Source: Parafilimonas sp.
GTDB taxonomy: Bacteria; Bacteroidota; Bacteroidia; Chitinophagales; Chitinophagaceae
Length of the DNA stretch: 7,680 nucleotides
Direction of reading: 5' to 3'
Assembly: GCA_023251275.1 (NCBI GenBank)
Contig: JAHEZC010000111.1
Span: 1-7,680 of the forward strand
Shown: in pieces, positions 7,036 to 7,680 of the stretch
Layout of the letters: every line of letters starts with the position of its first letter
Numbering within the stretch: position 1 is the stretch's first letter
Notes under the pieces: model-generated
The model's input: the letters and a program-made list of their open reading frames with translations, nothing else
Database searches by the model: none
Told to the model about the DNA's origin: nothing
Position numbers and translations under genes: made by a program

Positions 7036-7680
7036 AATATTTCTTTTACAGGTTGCACCAGTGCATCAATATCGCCTGCTCCACACATTACTAAAAGTCC
7101 GGGTCTATATAATTTCACCCAATCGAGCATCGACTCTTTATTTAATACCTGTTTCTGCGGCAATAGCATATTATCCAATATCAACCCGCTGCCTACTCCT
7201 TCAATATGTATTTCTCTTGCCGGATAAATTGGTAACAGAATTACTTCATCAGCCATATCGAGGCTTTCGCCAAATTCTTTTGCAAGATCATTTGTTCTGC
7301 TGTAAAGGTGCGGCTGAAAGATTACCGTACATTTTTTTTCAGGATATAAACTCCTGACACCGCTTATCAATGCTTTTAATTCTTCAGGATGATGCGCATA
7401 ATCATCAATCAATATATGATGCTTATTTTTCAGTATGTATTCAAATCTTCTCTTCACTCCTTTGAAAGACTCAACGGCAGCTTTTATTTTTTTATCATCA
7501 ATTTTCAAATACTTTGCAACCGTTACTGCCGCCACACTATTTTCGATGTTGTGCAATCCGCCCATGTGCAAAACCACATCATGCAACTGCCATTGCTTAC
7601 CGGTAAGATCGAACCTGTAAGAACCATTTTCCACTTTTGTATTCACAGCATATACATCTGCATTATTATTATCAAGACTA
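7014..7680 (-). CDS. murC: UDP-N-acetylmuramate--L-alanine ligase, C-terminal half (cut by window end)
   Basis: MurC adds L-alanine to UDP-MurNAc with ATP in the cytoplasm, the first amino-acid step of peptidoglycan precursor synthesis. The frame is open from the window edge, giving 221 complete residues plus a partial codon, roughly half of a typical enzyme of about 460 residues. A GTG at 7646 is internal, not the start: coding continues upstream with SLDNNNADVYA directly before it. Counting from that GTG, the Mur ligase signature GLHNIENSVAA (30-40), FKGVKRRFEY (61-70), DDYAHHPEEL (81-90, positions 7406-7377), FQPHLYSRT (110-118) and LPIYPAREIHIEGV (138-151) are clear MurC motifs. The visible part covers the end of the central ATPase domain and the C-terminal domain that binds the amino acid. 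It overlaps ftsQ by 22 bp. No ddl gene separates the two, as expected in Bacteroidota. Confidence 0.97.
   Translation of the reverse strand, partial: SLDNNNADVYAVNTKVENGSYRFDLTGKQWQLHDVVLHMGGLHNIENSVAAVTVAKYLKIDDKKIKAAVESFKGVKRRFEYILKNKHHILIDDYAHHPEELKALISGVRSLYPEKKCTVIFQPHLYSRTNDLAKEFGESLDMADEVILLPIYPAREIHIEGVGSGLILDNMLLPQKQVLNKESMLDWVKLYRPGLLVMCGAGDIDALVQPVKEILCGESES

Noticed and set aside
7014..7646. A short protein starting at the GTG at 7646
   Set aside because: The murC frame continues upstream to the window edge, and MurC needs those upstream domains; the GTG is an internal valine codon.
1..7680. CRISPR arrays, tRNA or rRNA genes, insertion sequences, attachment sites
   Set aside because: I saw no spaced direct repeats, RNA gene hallmarks, transposase motifs or terminal inverted repeats; coding genes fill nearly the whole window.

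Overview
The window looks like a chromosomal segment from a member of the Bacteroidota, most likely Chitinophagaceae or a close relative. This rests on gene order and protein features: a division cluster running murC-ftsQ-ftsA-ftsZ with no ddl gene between murC and ftsQ, a long FtsZ with the extended C-terminal tail typical of this phylum, moderately low G+C, and starts without clear Shine-Dalgarno sequences. No ribosomal, tRNA or mobile-element sequence is visible. All six supported genes lie on the minus strand, so transcription runs from position 7680 towards position 1.

Region 7680-2503 is the distal end of the dcw (division and cell wall) cluster. It begins with the C-terminal half of murC (UDP-MurNAc-L-alanine ligase, cut by the window edge). 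The ftsQ start overlaps the murC end by 22 bp. A 176-bp A+T-rich spacer leads to ftsA and a 100-bp spacer leads to ftsZ. These genes supply the last free-precursor ligase step of MurNAc-L-Ala formation, the periplasmic divisome scaffold FtsQ, the membrane tether FtsA and the GTPase ring protein FtsZ. An 11-bp perfect hairpin followed by a U-rich run lies 43 nt after the ftsZ stop and ends this unit.

Region 2340-1 is a second, separately transcribed pair. The first gene encodes a 413-residue protein joining an N-terminal HD phosphohydrolase domain to a C-terminal three-helix membrane domain resembling the Pycsar effector PycTM (DUF5706). The second, 37 bp downstream, is the first 353 codons of ppk1 (polyphosphate kinase 1), cut by the window start. 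No nucleotide cyclase is visible here, so the HD-PycTM protein is not in a recognisable Pycsar defence operon.

The points most worth a second look are the HD-PycTM fusion and its pairing with ppk1, an Ile in place of the normally invariant Asn in the FtsZ T7 catalytic loop, the very long FtsZ linker with a diverged extreme C-terminus, and a lysine-only cationic tail on FtsQ.
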